Shown: one piece after another, positions 35,339 through 46,977 of the stretch
Position numbering within the stretch: position 1 is the first letter of the stretch
Layout of the letters: every line of letters starts with the position of its first letter
Assembly (NCBI GenBank): GCA_037783545.1
Contig: JBBELK010000984.1
Location: 310,001 to 374,000 of the forward strand
Length of the DNA stretch: 64,000 bases
Origin: Henricia sp. BOLD:AAB3569
Taxonomy: Eukaryota > Echinodermata > Asteroidea > Spinulosida > Echinasteridae
Direction of reading: 5' to 3'
Position numbers and translations under genes: made by a program
Notes under the pieces: model-generated
What the model was told of the DNA's origin: nothing
Database searches by the model: none
What the model saw: only the letters and a program-made list of their open reading frames with translations

Positions 35339-35870
35339 TTGACACGTTCTCTCAAAGTTCCGCGAGAGATATGCCCATTAGCTGCGTGGTTGTATGTTTT
35401 ACCAGACACTATGAAAACAAAAAGAGCAGAAAGATTTTCTTTTATATTACCAAGAGAGAGAAACATGAGTCGCTCATTCTATAACTTGTACGGCCGATGT
35501 CCAAACACGTGTGGACTACGCCCGCAGGGGACCGTACACAGACCGCTGTGAATGCCATTCGTTCCGTGACAAAACCACCCGTCGCAATGCACCAGTATTT
35601 ACTTCAAAAGAACTTCATTGTGATGATAAACATTCACTTCGTGTATTTTACATTCAATACTGCACAGGCCGTTTTGTATGTTTCTCAGGATGACGTCAAA
35701 ACCCTGTTGATAAACAGACCAAGTGACCTCGAGCGTTTTAGAATTTCGGGTGAAGAGGGTCGGAACTGCTTTACGTTTTAAGCAAAAGCCTGTCGATTTT
35801 TTTGTGAAAAACAAGTTGTGATGGTGTTGTAGACACATACACCTCCATGATAAACAGAAAAACTCAAAAA
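35339..35870 (-). repeat. Dispersed ~530-bp repeat with a conserved exon-like frame, copy A
   Basis: The reverse complement matches 51181-51795. On the minus strand an acceptor-like AATCGACAG is followed by an open frame containing GFCLKRKAVPTLFTRNS and VYQQGFDVILRNIQNGLCSI, kept in both copies. The AVPTLF phrase resembles the box that ends THAP zinc fingers, but the cysteine-histidine part is not present, so the identification is weak. Confidence 0.6.
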
Positions 35871-35970
35871 ATGTGGAAGGGGGGATTCTAGCTGTTTAAC
35901 ATTGCACATATATATGTCAAATTATTGCACATATATTTTTAACATCGCATACAACTTACTCTTTCGCATT

Positions 35971-36285
35971 TAGGTCGACCGGTTATGGGTAAAAAAGGCG
36001 TATTAGGACGACCGACCGCATTAGGGCGACCGATAGCCGGTCGTCCTAACGCCAAGTGCTTCAAAAACCATCTTTATTAGGTCAAAAACCATTTTTATTA
36101 GGTTCTTAACCATTTTTATTAGGTAACAAACCATTTTCGTCCTGGTCGCAAAACATTTTTTTCAGAGAATTAGGTCGAGAAAATGGGTGTAAATTGAGGA
36201 GTTTCTTTCCGACAATTTTGTGGTTTTAGTGGTCTCTGTAAGCACTCTACCCAAAACGGTCGTCCTAATACGGGAAAAATAGTTA
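35971..36285 (-). repeat. Inverted copy of the GACCTAATAAAAATGGTT family
   Basis: On the minus strand it repeats the order seen at 25830-26100: a CGACC block, a CTCAATTTACACCC stretch and serial AAAATGGTT phrases. A CGGTCGTCCTAA palindrome starts the repeat near 36030. Confidence 0.65.
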
Positions 36286-36579
36286 TTTAACATCGCACAT
36301 ATATATCAAACATCGCACATATATTTGTGCATTATCAAATTTTGCAACGTTTTACACGCCATACTGACTTGCACATTCATATATTGCGCCCTCTTTAAAA
36401 TGAACTGTGAATATATCGCGCCCTCTATATTGCGACGAACTACAACCCTCCCTCCCCCACATTCACAACCGTCTCCGCGTCTCCAGAGACCCTCTTGCCC
36501 GGAATAATCTCGGCACGAGAGAGATGTTTTAAAAAAGGTAAATAAAGTAAAAGGTAAATTCAACTCTCCCAATATTCTC

Positions 36580-37250
36580 CTTTTCGTTCGTTATATTGAC
36601 GATGGCTTGATTATCCTTCGAAATTCTAGCAACAATTATTACCAGAACATCATCCGCACGTTGTCAACCTTTATCCCACATCGACACCAATCATTTTTTC
36701 CGTTAATCACAAAACCGTCAATTTCCTTGACCTAACCCTCTCCATCAACCACTACACCCTTGAAACCAACAGAATCCACTACCATATTTTTCAAAAACCC
36801 TTTCAAAAATTCACTTACGTCAACTTTGACTTCAATCACAACCCCAACATTTTCTCCAGCGTCATTAAAGGTGAACGACAACGCTATAAGTCTCATTCTG
36901 CTGACAATGACGAATTTCACCATATCATTAGACTTTTTAAATTGAGACTCTGTAAATGCAATTATCCTTCTTCCTTCATCCAGAACAACCTCTCTGGTCA
37001 CTATCAAGCAACCCCTAGGAAAACTAGGAAAACTCAAACATCCACCACAATCCGGAAAGTAATTTTCTGTAAAATTCCCTTTAACAAAGCCAACAATAAT
37101 GTCAAACTTGCAAAACGGATTTTCAGAAAATACAACAAATTACTAGACAAGAAAATAAAAATAAAAATAGCCACTATTAATTCAGTCAAACTGAAACAGC
37201 TCTTCTGCTCCAGCCGCAAATTGCACAGGAAGATCGCCGCCTTCAGACCT
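36580..37250 (+). pseudogene. Penelope-like reverse transcriptase fragment
   Basis: FVRYIDDGLIIL at 36582 is the catalytic YxDD motif. One frame shift later come NFLDLTLSI (near 36716), then IFQKPFQKFTYVNFDFNHNP and SVIKGERQRYKSHSADNDEF. The FLD(L/V)xI motif followed by a QKP(T/F)xK block is typical of Penelope-like elements. Upstream RT motifs and a GIY-YIG endonuclease were not found. The frame is broken near 36710, so the copy is dead. Confidence 0.7.
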
Positions 37251-37450
37251 TAGTTATCCTTTTTAACCAACAACTTTCGGGCAATTTTCTAAACAAATTT
37301 TCTAAACAATTAAAACCGTGAGTAGCTGCTCACTTTGTGAGACATGGCGTATGCCTCTACTCAGCACTCGGCCGTTTTCAAGCTAATTATTTTTCTACTT
37401 TTTATTTAACTCGCATCAACATGACTCTTTGGCATGAACAAGACTTTTTC

Positions 37451-37965
37451 ATTGATAATGTTCTTGCTTTTCTTGCCTTCTTTTGTTTTGACCCTCCTTC
37501 CACACAGCATGTCCGATGGTAATGGCCTCAGGTTCACTAATCCCTCAGGTTCATTATAGCGCAGCACCGGAAACGACGCGCGATAAAGCCACGAACTCGC
37601 TTCAACTAAACTCTTTCATTGAAAATGTTCTTGCTTTTCTTGCCTTTTTTTGTTTTGACCCTCCTTCCACACAGCATGTCCGATGGTAATGGCCTCAGGT
37701 TCACAAATCCCTCAGGTTCATTTTAGCGCAGCACCGGAAACGACGCGCGGTAAAGCCACGAACTCGCTTCAACTAGGCTCTTTCGTTGAAAATGTTCTTG
37801 CTTTTCTTGCCTTCTTTTGTTTTAACCCTCCTTCCACACAGCATGTCCGATGGTAATGGCCTCTGGTTCACAAATCCCTTAGGTTCATTATAGCGCAGCA
37901 CTGGAAGCGACGCGCGGTAAAGCCACGAACTCGCTTCAACTAGACTCTTTCGTTGAAAATGTTCA
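37451..37965 (+). repeat. 167-bp tandem repeat, three copies
   Basis: Units start at 37451, 37618 and 37785, with a fragment at 37952. Each carries GAAAATGTTCTTGCTTTTC, CCACACAGCATGTCCGATGG and GCAGCACCGGAAACGACGCG. Identity between units is high, so expansion is fairly recent. It adjoins the Penelope-like fragment. Confidence 0.9.
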
Positions 37966-38159
37966 TGTTTGTTTTCCTTCGTTAGACACTACGAATGTTG
38001 CTTAATTTGCACTGAAATTATCCCAACCCAACCCAGATCGCTATTCTCATGAATAACTCCTCACTATCCGTGAGAATAAACCTAGCCTTTTCACCTTTTT
38101 TTCCAGGAGTAACCGTATATAAAATCATTTTAAAGTGTAATCGTTAATTGGATAAATTC

Positions 38160-38510
38160 CCCATTTATTTTCTTATAATCGGTAAAGAACATCCTCAAGT
38201 TTATTTTATAAGCGCCCCGAAAGATTTGGTCAAGGGAAAACCTCAGCCCAATGACATTTTATAATGATAGATCGAAAAATAGGCACAAATTCACCATACA
38301 ATTGTATACGCATAAATGCCGCGCTTTTCAAATGATTTTGTACCATTGTAAAAATGAAAAATTCCCGATTTTGTTTCTTCTAATTGGTAAAGAACATTGT
38401 CAAGTTTATTTTATAAGCGCCCCGAAAGATTTGGTCAAGGGAAAACCTCAGCCCAATTAATTTTTTCTAATGATAGATCGAAAAATAGGCACACATTCTC
38501 CATATTAAAT
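38160..38510 (+). repeat. Direct duplication, about 205-bp period
   Basis: GCGCCCCGAAAGATTTGGTC and the following AAGGGAAAACCTCAGCCCAA occur at about 38212 and 38417, each followed by AATGATAGATCGAAAAATAG. Confidence 0.85.
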
Positions 38511-38566
38511 TAGGCACAAATTCACCATACAATTTCGTGCTAGGTTTCGGCTGGTCCCCGTCCACA

Positions 38567-38676
38567 TGCATGATCCAGGCATTCGGTAAAAGCCGGAGTT
38601 GTCGGAACTGCTTGAATTTTTCTTGGTCCCAGCAGTTCCGGCAACTCCGGCTTTTACCGAATGCCTGGATCATGCA
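38567..38676. repeat. Hairpin with ~45-bp arms
   Basis: TGCATGATCCAGGCATTCGG and its reverse complement bound the structure. Arms continue through AAAAGCCGGAGTTG and CAACTCCGGCTTTT around a loop of about 15-20 bases. Confidence 0.85.
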
Positions 38677-39364
38677 TCGCACATGTTCCCGTTTATTTCC
38701 CAAAATTTTTGTAGGAGAATTTAATGGACAAATGCTACCGAAATTCCGTAGACACACGCAAGGTGGGTGTCTCAAGAACTATCAGACGGAGTTTGGTGGC
38801 GATTGGGCAGCGGATTATTGCGCTAGCTGAAAACTTAAAGTTAAACTAAAGTTCAGGCGCCGCCATATTGGAAAAACAACATTAGCTATGAGGGATAAGC
38901 ATCCCCCATAGTTCTAGGGGTAGCCACTGAGATAAAAGAGGACGAAAATGAATTGCGAAGTTTTATCCAGTGAGCCAATTAAGCCGCCTTAATTAGCTTA
39001 GAGAAATTATGAAATAAGAAGGGGTCTTAAAATTGTGTTGTGTAGTGCCAACTGGTCCTTGGAGCCAGTCTATTGTACCGATTTAGACCCCAATGACTTG
39101 GTCATGTGACCCCTAATCGATGTATCGTGTTGGTCGTGGGTGCGGCCATCTTTGGATCGGATGAAACTATTGTTGCCTTCCCGGGTATTTGGGGTGTTAC
39201 CCGAGGTGTGGGCAATCAGTTAATAGTTAAAGGGAAATGGACTGGACACTTCCTTTGTTGACAGTCAAGGGTTGGTTTATTAACCTCACTTCATTTATTT
39301 ACAAGTATACAAGTATAGCAGTAATAGACTTAGATAATGGTAGCGTTAGAGTCTTCGAGCGGTT
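38677..39364. other. No accepted gene
   Basis: A YY1-like CCGCCATATTGG at about 38859 and GCCATCTTTGG near 39147 hint at transcription start regions, without exons that can be supported. Confidence 0.3.
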
Positions 39365-39484
39365 AGACTTGGTTCCAAGTCCGAGATCCTGTTTTGTTTT
39401 CCGTTTCCGATTTTTGAAATGTATGGACAGGGAACTAGTCTATTTCGGTTCAGGATCTCGGACTTGGGACTTCTGCACGCCAGT
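39365..39484 (+). mobile_element. 120-bp inverted-repeat element, copy 1
   Basis: AAGTCCGAGATCCTG on the left faces CAGGATCTCGGACTT on the right. A nearly identical copy in opposite orientation is at 43554-43673. Confidence 0.75.
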
Positions 39485-39817
39485 TGTACACGGTCTATGG
39501 GAATTAAGTCCAAAACAGGACGTAACGATATGATTGGTCGAAGTCACAGGGAGCCTTACGTTGTAATGAATATTCATTAGAAATCTTCTAGAGGATGTAT
39601 TTGCGAGTCGTGTCGTCTGCTGGTACATGGTCGTGTTGGATTGTTTACAAACCTGTTGTAAATAATACAACATTCTGACATATCGGTTGATAATTTACTG
39701 ACATTCGCAGATGGTTGAGATGGTGAAAGAATCTGGGGGTACATGACATGGTTATAACATCACCTGAATTGAATCTTCAACAGGTAATCACTTAAAATTA
39801 GAAAATATTACCATACG

Positions 39818-39920
39818 CGGACTGTGCCGGCACATGCCTGGCTGGCCTAGCGCTGCCTGGGCCGGGCGGTCGTGGGCCGCGCCCGGCTGCGGCGCGTGGC
39901 CAGGCGGCCTCTACCCGGTT
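39818..39920. other. GC-rich island-like stretch
   Basis: About 100 bp of very GC-rich sequence (GCCGGGCGGTCGTGGGCCGC) in AT-rich surroundings, with GCCTGGCTGGCC and GGCCAGGCGGCC capable of pairing. No gene seen. Confidence 0.5.
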
Positions 39921-40182
39921 TCACGGTACGTTGATATGTTAACATATGACTATTAAAGACTTACATGCAGTAAGAATGGAGAAGTTGAGCAGAAAAAAAT
40001 ATTGAAAATGTTAATACTTCAGTAACTTGCTGATTTAATGAAAAACCCAAATTTAGGAATACGAATCTCTCATTTGTTGTCCTAATAAAATAAGTAATAA
40101 TAGGCCTGAGGTCTGACATTGTCTGAAGACTGAAGCCAGAGTTCTCCATTCTTTCGGGTAATCCTGCAAAAAAGTCAAACTT

Positions 40183-40262
40183 GAGCAAGCATGCTAGTGA
40201 GCTAGAAGCAGGCATCTGCTTTGTTAGCAGGAAGTCGTGGGTTCAAATCCCACCTGATCCGA
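40183..40262 (+). repeat. tRNA-like SINE head
   Basis: A B box GGGTTCAAATCCCACC follows a stem-like GCATCTGCTTTGTTAGCAGG. The acceptor stem is not intact. It is best read as a tRNA-derived SINE remnant. Confidence 0.45.
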
Positions 40263-40427
40263 GCACGTATGCTATGAACTTGAAGTTTTCCCGATAGTGT
40301 CTTAGGGGAAAACATTTAGTGTATTTGTCATAATTGGGAAAGGGCAAAACAATTACATGTCATGATGTAGGCCCTATGCACATAGGCCTACATGTATGAA
40401 TTGTTTCCATAACCACTTCCCCGCTCT

Positions 40428-40625
40428 ATCCCACCTCAGAGAAGGGGATTGTCACTTTTCGAGTGACAAAATCCCACTCCTGCGGGGCAAAATCTAGGTG
40501 ACAAAATCTCCACCCAAAATAATGCACGTTTTGCTCCCATGTGCACAGACAATATGATTTCCTTTTGTCAAAATCCCCACCCTGGGGGCATGAAAAAATG
40601 TGACCAAACCCCCACCTAAGGGGAA
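40428..40625 (-). repeat. CCACCC...GGTGGGG dispersed repeat, uninterrupted copy
   Basis: Inverted relative to 20490-20990 and lacking the MITE found there. It carries ATGCACGTTTTGCTCCCATG and CCCACCTAAGGGG. Confidence 0.7.
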
Positions 40626-40857
40626 ATATTACCCTAATTAGTAAGCAGAAGCAGGTAGATTCACATAGATTCACTTTTTGGGGGCGGTGGAGGGGTGTGT
40701 GGGGAAATTTTCTATTATTTTGGTCAGGTGCTCGAATTCAGAAACATGCATCCAAAAACTGCATCTGTTAATTAGCTCTTGTGACGCATGTATATGTCAG
40801 GAAAGGCAAAGTATGGTAATTTATACCAATAACCTTTTTACTTGTATTTGTGCACAG

Positions 40858-41034
40858 AGTCCAACTGAGGCAGGACTACTTCGAGAGCTCAGCTTGAACT
40901 CACTGCAGGAAGCCTTGGCGGATCTGCGCCTTGGCAATACCTTTGTGATGAGTTGCAGATTCTCAGGGACTATTCACAAGTACAAGATTGAAGGAACTGC
41001 CACAAAACGTAAAGAGGAGTTCAGCATGATATAG
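40858..41034 (+). CDS. Candidate terminal coding exon, gene not recognised
   Basis: After a pyrimidine-rich acceptor (CTTGTATTTGTGCACAG) a phase-0 exon of 58 codons runs to a TAG stop. It contains the peptides GLLRELSLNSLQEALADLRL and CRFSGTIHKYKIEG, with balanced, coding-like composition unlike the surrounding repeats. I cannot name the family. Upstream exons were not found with confidence. A Tc1-like MITE lies about 70 bp downstream. Confidence 0.48.
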   Translation, partial: SPTEAGLLRELSLNSLQEALADLRLGNTFVMSCRFSGTIHKYKIEGTATKRKEEFSMI

Positions 41035-41106
41035 ACAGCATGATATTTTCCTACGGTGATTAGAGCACAATTTGAGTACTTTGCAACATCCTAGCTCCAA
41101 CACACA

Positions 41107-41326
41107 GCCTTGGGAAAAAATTATTGGACCACCTACAACCTGCATAGACAACAAAAATAAGTATGTAAGAATTGTTTAAGGCATGTCTTACATATTTGAT
41201 GCCTTGTAAGCCTCCTGAGCTAATGACCATTGTCTAAGACCAAATATCATAAACATAAGCCTGGTTGCTGAGGGATTTTGTTGAATAATTCAAGACATAG
41301 GTGGTCCAATATTTTTTTCCAAGACT
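41107..41326. mobile_element. Tc1-like MITE
   Basis: CTTGGGAAAAAATTATTGGA and TCCAATATTTTTTTCCAAG are inverted ends (GGACCACCT facing AGGTGGTCC). This resembles Tc1/mariner termini. There is no transposase in the 220 bp. Confidence 0.7.
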
Positions 41327-42030
41327 TTATGTCTCTGGGGCCTCTGAAGAGGCCCCCAGTCCTTCCTAGGTTAATTAGCCAGATTAAAAAATATATATTT
41401 CACTCTGTTTCACTGAGGTATCTAACATTTTTAAAAGTAGAATTTACTAACATAAAAATACAGGTACAATTGAATTGTCTCGAAGGATTTGTTAAATTTG
41501 CTACAATTTGCCATGATCTTTGTTTGATTTCCTTTTTCTTGTACTATATTAGGTAGATTCACAAGCTGCAAAAATGAGGGCGTTTTTTTATACCCATTTT
41601 GTGCCTACAAATTCATATGCAGCACGATATGGGGCCGAGGGTACTCCCCCTACCATTGTCCACCTCCCCGCCCACCCCCCTACCATTGTCCCCCTATTGT
41701 GTCTGAAACATCCAAGGAATTCCTTTCAGTTTTTAGGGGTGGTTGGTGCGTTAACAAAAGGGAAGAGAGTGTGTTGAGTCATAGGTCCCAAATCGTGCTG
41801 GGTATATACATGTATACAAATTGTGACAAATTTTTAAACCTACAATCTCTTCGGGAGGCATTTTAAGCAATACATGTATAAAATGTTTAATGTAGAGCAT
41901 TTTTTGTTTAAAAAGGAATACCGCAGTATAAAACCAACTAAATATCTGAATTACAACAGTGTTATAAGCATATTTCCTCATGCCGTTTAAATGTTGATCC
42001 TGAACATGATTGCTAAAATTTGCCTTATTT
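41327..42030. other. No supported feature
   Basis: AT-rich with one CCCCCTACCATTGTCC direct repeat near 41646 and 41675. Confidence 0.4.
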
Positions 42031-42380
42031 TGTGCAGGCGATCTCGAGACTCAGACTCTAGTTGACTCGAGACTCCAACCCCAAATGATATGGCTCGACT
42101 TGAGACTCAAACCTCAAAAGACTTGACATGAGTCAGATTTTTTTATTTGATTCATCCAAAAATAAAATAATTTTTTTATGCATTTTTTGTCATTTTGGGG
42201 ACCGAATTTCAGCACTAAAGAAACCTTGGCTAAAAGCATGCGAGTTCCATTGTTAAGACTCAATTTGAAATTTGTTTGACAAATTTATTGTCGTGACTAC
42301 TCGACTTAACGAGCAAACTTGACCAATATGCCTGACTTGACCTGACTTGGGACTCGAGCAGAAGGAGACAAGTTACAACC
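42031..42380 (+). repeat. GACTCGAG word-dense stretch
   Basis: GACTCGAGACTC, CGACTTGAGACTC, TTGACATGAGTC and GACTTGGGACTCGAG words recur at both ends of about 340 bp, in both orientations; the interior is unrelated. Another motif-dense terminus. Confidence 0.5.
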
Positions 42381-42669
42381 CTGATTTTGTGCATCAAAAT
42401 CCACATTAACATCAGTTTTAATAACCTAAAAATTACAGACCTCTCATTTGAAGGAGTTTGTCAAGATAAATTTTGAATGTGTTCTTAACCCATGAAGAGC
42501 CACGACCACTCACTGCAAGGTTTTTTTTTCTTAAAATATGGAGATTTTATGGTAGGAAAAAAGTCTTCTTGAGTTGTCTCATAGGTTTAAATGTAGGAGG
42601 GCTTATGTGACGTCGAACCCTTCATCAGGAAAGTAGGTAAATTTGTTACGAAATGGATGCAGTATAATA

Positions 42670-42925
42670 CTATGGACTCGGGTCAAGTCGACCGTTTGCC
42701 CAACTCGACCGTGAACCAACTCGACCACACAGTGCATGCAACAATTAAGTCACTTTGCTTTACGTCCACCGATTGACTGACCGAAGTTACGGGTGTAGTG
42801 ACACATCATTAATAGTTGCAGTATTTTTGGACATACAAATTCCAAGTTTCAAAGAAAAACTTGAACTACGGTCGGTTCGCGGTCGATTTGGTTTACGGTC
42901 GAGTTGGCAAACGGTCGCCTCGCGT
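42670..42925. repeat. Inverted GTCGACCGT/ACTCGACC element
   Basis: CAAGTCGACCGTTTGCCCAA on the left and GTCGAGTTGGCAAACGGTCG on the right are inverted, with further ACTCGACC and GGTCGA words between. A related AACTCGACCGTTGCC lies near 45666. Confidence 0.55.
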
Positions 42926-43553
42926 CTTTTGTACGGGTGCGGGGAGCTCGCCGGGCGCCACGCGTTATCAAATCGGCCGGGTAAATCGGTAACGATCACT
43001 CTCAAACCGCTTCAAAAGAATATATATTTTGTCATCAGAAAGGTTCTGCTGTTGCGTGTCCCCAGTTTTGACAAATACCACGAATACAACACGTACCCCG
43101 GTACGGTATACCTGCTTTTTTTTGGCGTTTTGGTCTCGGCATTTGCCTTGAAAACAAGTGCACAAAACTTTTTAAGTTTATCGCACCCGGATATAAGGCC
43201 ATGTACGTTCGCAACAGCAGTTGCACTAAAATACATGCACTGAGAGGATTACAAAGCGACTATTCCATTCTACCAAAAGGTAACAGATGTGTATTGTGAC
43301 ACGAGTAAGTGTCAGGAGTACGTTTTATTTTTATTTCCATTCAAAATATTACAACATTTCATGCTTATGGCACTAATTCTTCCTAACAACAAACCACAGA
43401 AACAGTTTTAAAAAGAAGGCTGCGAAAATGGTAAACCTCATCTTACCTGTGAAGCATATAGACCCGACCACCCGGATTTGTATACGTTCCAATTGGCCGT
43501 CGCTACGGAAACCGCGCTGTATGTAAATCCAACTGGTGAATACATGAATGTAG

Positions 43554-43673
43554 CTGGCGTGCAGAAGTCCCAAGTCCGAGATCCTGAACCGAAATAGACT
43601 AGTTCCCTGTCCATACATTTCAAAAATCGGAAACGGAAAACAAAACAGGATCTCGGACTTGGAACCAAGTCTA
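43554..43673 (-). mobile_element. 120-bp inverted-repeat element, copy 2
   Basis: Reverse complement of 39365-39484 with very few differences, including the flanking GCGTGCAGAAGTCCC. Confidence 0.75.
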
Positions 43674-43879
43674 TCGAGCGGTTGGAATAACTCAAACAGT
43701 ATTGCATAGCGACACCGGGACGACGGGCAAATGACCGGGCGTAGGTACGGGGGAGACACGGCCAACGGCAAGGGACTGCACCGATGTCTCAAGTGTTCGT
43801 ATAAGACTATACGGGTACTAGGTTGACCAGGTTGGGTGGTGGCTCAATTCGAGGGGCTCGCTAACGAGAGACTCGGCCG

Positions 43880-44056
43880 GGTGTAGCAGAACTGGACCGC
43901 TATACGCCGAGTGGGACAACCGCAAGCCACGCACGGCGAGGTGTAGCGGGGGAGAGCCGCTACGCATACGCCGAGAGAGGCAACCGCAAGCCCGGCGAGG
44001 TGTAGCGCGCGAGATGGAACCGCTACGCCTACGCCGACAGACAACCGCAAGCCACC
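43880..44056 (+). repeat. CpG-rich tandem repeat, about 60 bp, three copies
   Basis: Units contain ACCGCTACGC(C/A)TACGCCGA, CAACCGCAAGCC and GGCGAGGTGTAGCG. The region is strongly CpG-rich compared with its neighbours. Confidence 0.7.
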
Positions 44057-44577
44057 CACACCAAGGTCATACGAAGCACGGACGGTTTAGTGGCCGACGC
44101 CGCACAGCACGACCAAGCAACCGCATGCTCAGCCACAGTCTTATCGAACGGGACCGCTAACCAAATACGAACTCAGTCTGATCTTTCGCACCAACCAGTT
44201 TACTCAGAACGCATCAGTCTATATTCGAGATCGCCCTTTACCATGGTCACCATTCGCCGCCCGGATATCGCTCGCAAAACGACACACCGAAGTGGACTTC
44301 ACTTGCCTTATTTATAGAACTTCGGGAGCTAGTTACATGAATAAATATGAGGAGAGAACCAATGGAAAGGCGCCAACGTGTCCTCTTGCCACATGGTTGG
44401 GATCAAGGCTAGCGTCATGTATGAGCCTTGGGCAAAAGGGTAATAGCTAAAATAAGAGGTCAGAGCTGAGTCAGCAATCCTCTGAAGGACTATGACTTAG
44501 CCACGCCCAATCTTGATGCACTCATTCAGTTATGTACGAAGACCCAGAGGGGACATTTAAGTAATTTTTTTTTTTGT

Positions 44578-45425
44578 TAATACGTACGTACGTGATAATA
44601 CTACGTACGTACGTGATAATACTACGTACGTACGTGATAATACTACGTACGTACGTGATAATAATACGTACGTACGTGATAATAATACGTACGTACGTGA
44701 TAATTTAATACGTACGTACGTGATAATTTAATACGTACGTACGTGATAAATTAGTACGTACGTACGTGATAAATTAGTACGTACGTACGTGATAAATTAA
44801 TACGTACGTACGTGATAAATTAATACTTACGTACGTGATAAATTAATACGTACGTACGTGATAAATTAATACGTACGTACGTGATAAATTAATACGTACG
44901 TACGTGATAAATTAATACGTACGTACGTGATAAATTAATACGTACGTACGTGATAAATTACTACGTACGTACGTGATAAATTAGTACGTACGTACGTGAT
45001 AAATTAGTACGTACGTACGTGATAAATTAGTACGTACGTACGTGATAAATTAGTACGTACGTACGTACGTGATAAATTAGTACGTACGTACGTGATAAAT
45101 TACTACGTACGTACGTGATAAATTAGTACGTACATACGTGATAAATTAGTACGTACGTACGTGATAAATTAGTACGTACGTACGTGATAAATTAGTACGT
45201 ACGTACGTGATAAATTAGTACGTACGTACGTGATAAATTAGTACGTACGTACGTGATAAATTAGTACGTACGTACGTGATAAATTAGTACGTACGTACGT
45301 GATAAATTAGTACGTACGTACGTGATAAATTAGTACGTACGTACGTGATAAATTAGTACGTACGTACGTGATAAATTAGTACGTACGTACGTGATAAATT
45401 ATCACGTACGTACGTGATAATTTAT
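44578..45425 (+). repeat. Tandem array, 21-23 bp unit, about 37 copies
   Basis: The first six units are 21 bp (TACGTACGTACGTGATAATA(C/A)) and the rest 23 bp (core TACGTACGTACGTGATAA followed by ATTAG, ATTAA or TTTAA). One unit near 45057 carries an extra ACGT, and units near 44825 and 45130 carry single changes. The last unit is flanked by TATCACGTACGTACGTGATA, a small palindrome. The same unit, inverted, forms the array from 63793. Confidence 0.95.
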
Positions 45426-45900
45426 GCACGTGTCTAGTGTAGGCATGCCCTATATTCGGTTTCAGCTCGAGCTATGATCACTGAAGTGCAGTTCTCCTTA
45501 AAATGGATAAAGAAAAGGTAAGTTTAAAGGTTCTGAAACTAGAAACATTAAGCCCCTTTCTCGTGTATTTGTTTGGTAAAATATTCGGTCATGACATGCG
45601 GTTCATCAAAAATTTGAGCTTCGGAATACAGCGCGAACTATACAGACATGACACTTGACAGACCAACTCGACCGTTGCCAACATATCCTGCCCACCATGT
45701 CCCCGTGTCATGCCCCCGTGTCGTGTTCCCGTTACCAATTCCCCATCAGCCACTATACGTAGGGCCTACCCTTGGCTGGCTTTGTTACATTATTTCGTAG
45801 TCTAATTATTGACAAGACTGGACAGTAAGAAAGGGCTTAGGTTAGGGGGCGAATTTGCATACTTTTCGTGAAGACATTTCTGTGTAGGCTATGCCAGCCA

Positions 45901-46471
45901 TTAAAGGGCCCCTTATTTAGGATTTTTATCAATGAAATATATCCTTTAAAACCACTCTAAAAATCCTATTTGAAGCTTGCTTTGGGGGTTAAAACAAAGG
46001 TTTTTAGTATTTATGCTAATGCGAATATGCATATTCATGACCAAGGTCACGATGTCACAAGAGGCAAACACAGGAAAATCACATTCAACTGTGCACAAAA
46101 GATTCCACTTTTTTCTCAATTTTCCTGAAACTTTTGTAATCCATGGCTGTTTGCGAGTTTGTTTTACATGTTGCCTGCTGTAAGCCATGACAAAACTGGG
46201 GGTAGAAACTGCAGCAATTTGCCACAAGTCCAACTTCAAGTCTTATGTTTTTCTTAACTTTTCCTTTCTGTCTTCCTTATGTGATGCACTCAAAACAGCG
46301 CCCTCTGTCTGTGATTTATTGCAATGAAATCTTCAAAGTTGAAAAAGGCCATGCACCTTTTATTGATTTTTACATCCAAACGAACAATAGTATGTCTTGC
46401 TGAACAAGTAATCCGTCATTATGAAGCAAAGCTTAGGCACAAAGTTGTTTAGCATGTCACAGGCCCTTTAA
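45901..46471. mobile_element. TTAA-flanked element
   Basis: TTAAAGGGCC at the left and GGCCCTTTAA at the right, with TTAA at 45901-45904 and 46468-46471. No transposase. Its right TTAA is also the left TTAA of the next element. Confidence 0.65.
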
Positions 46472-46977
46472 AGGAACACACCGGCTTTGTTCGGCTATTT
46501 TGGGGTCGAAATAGACCCATAAATCATTATGGAGCTGAGGTCTATCCAAAATAGACTGATGAGAACAAAAAATTTGCCCTTTCGAAAAAATTTCAAATAA
46601 CAAAAACAAAAACGAAACCAAAAATCAAGGTCACGTGATTGATCCGAACCATAAATCTGGTTTGGATAAATCATTTGTTCTTGAAGTTAGTTTTGTTTAC
46701 ATTCCTATGGAAGTTTGGTGCAGAACTGTATATGCACCAAAGTCAGCTCTGATTTTCTTTTTCAATATAGGGGAGAGTGGTGTTAGTTGGAACATATTTT
46801 CTTCCATAGCTTTTTTTGTTATGCAATCCTTCCACTCATATGTTGCTAGTATATTAGCAATAGCTATCCACCATATTTTCCACAGCACATTTGCTACAAT
46901 CCTTTTAAAATAAGAGATAAAGTTTAAGAAGATAAAAAGTAAAAAATTTAAAGTTTAGAATAAACTAGTAATTTCAC

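Noticed and set aside
38718..38765. 48-base exon-like stretch between TTTTTGTAG and GTGGGT
   Set aside because: Both splice sites fit, but with 16 codons and no neighbours or homology the chance explanation is too easy.
42755..43243. 162-codon open frame
   Set aside because: Starts at TTG, overlaps an inverted word-rich element, has several overlapping frames on the other strand, and shows no domain.
44578..45425. CRISPR-like array
   Set aside because: Units are contiguous 21-23 bp repeats without unique spacers, in a eukaryotic context with no cas genes. This is a tandem satellite.
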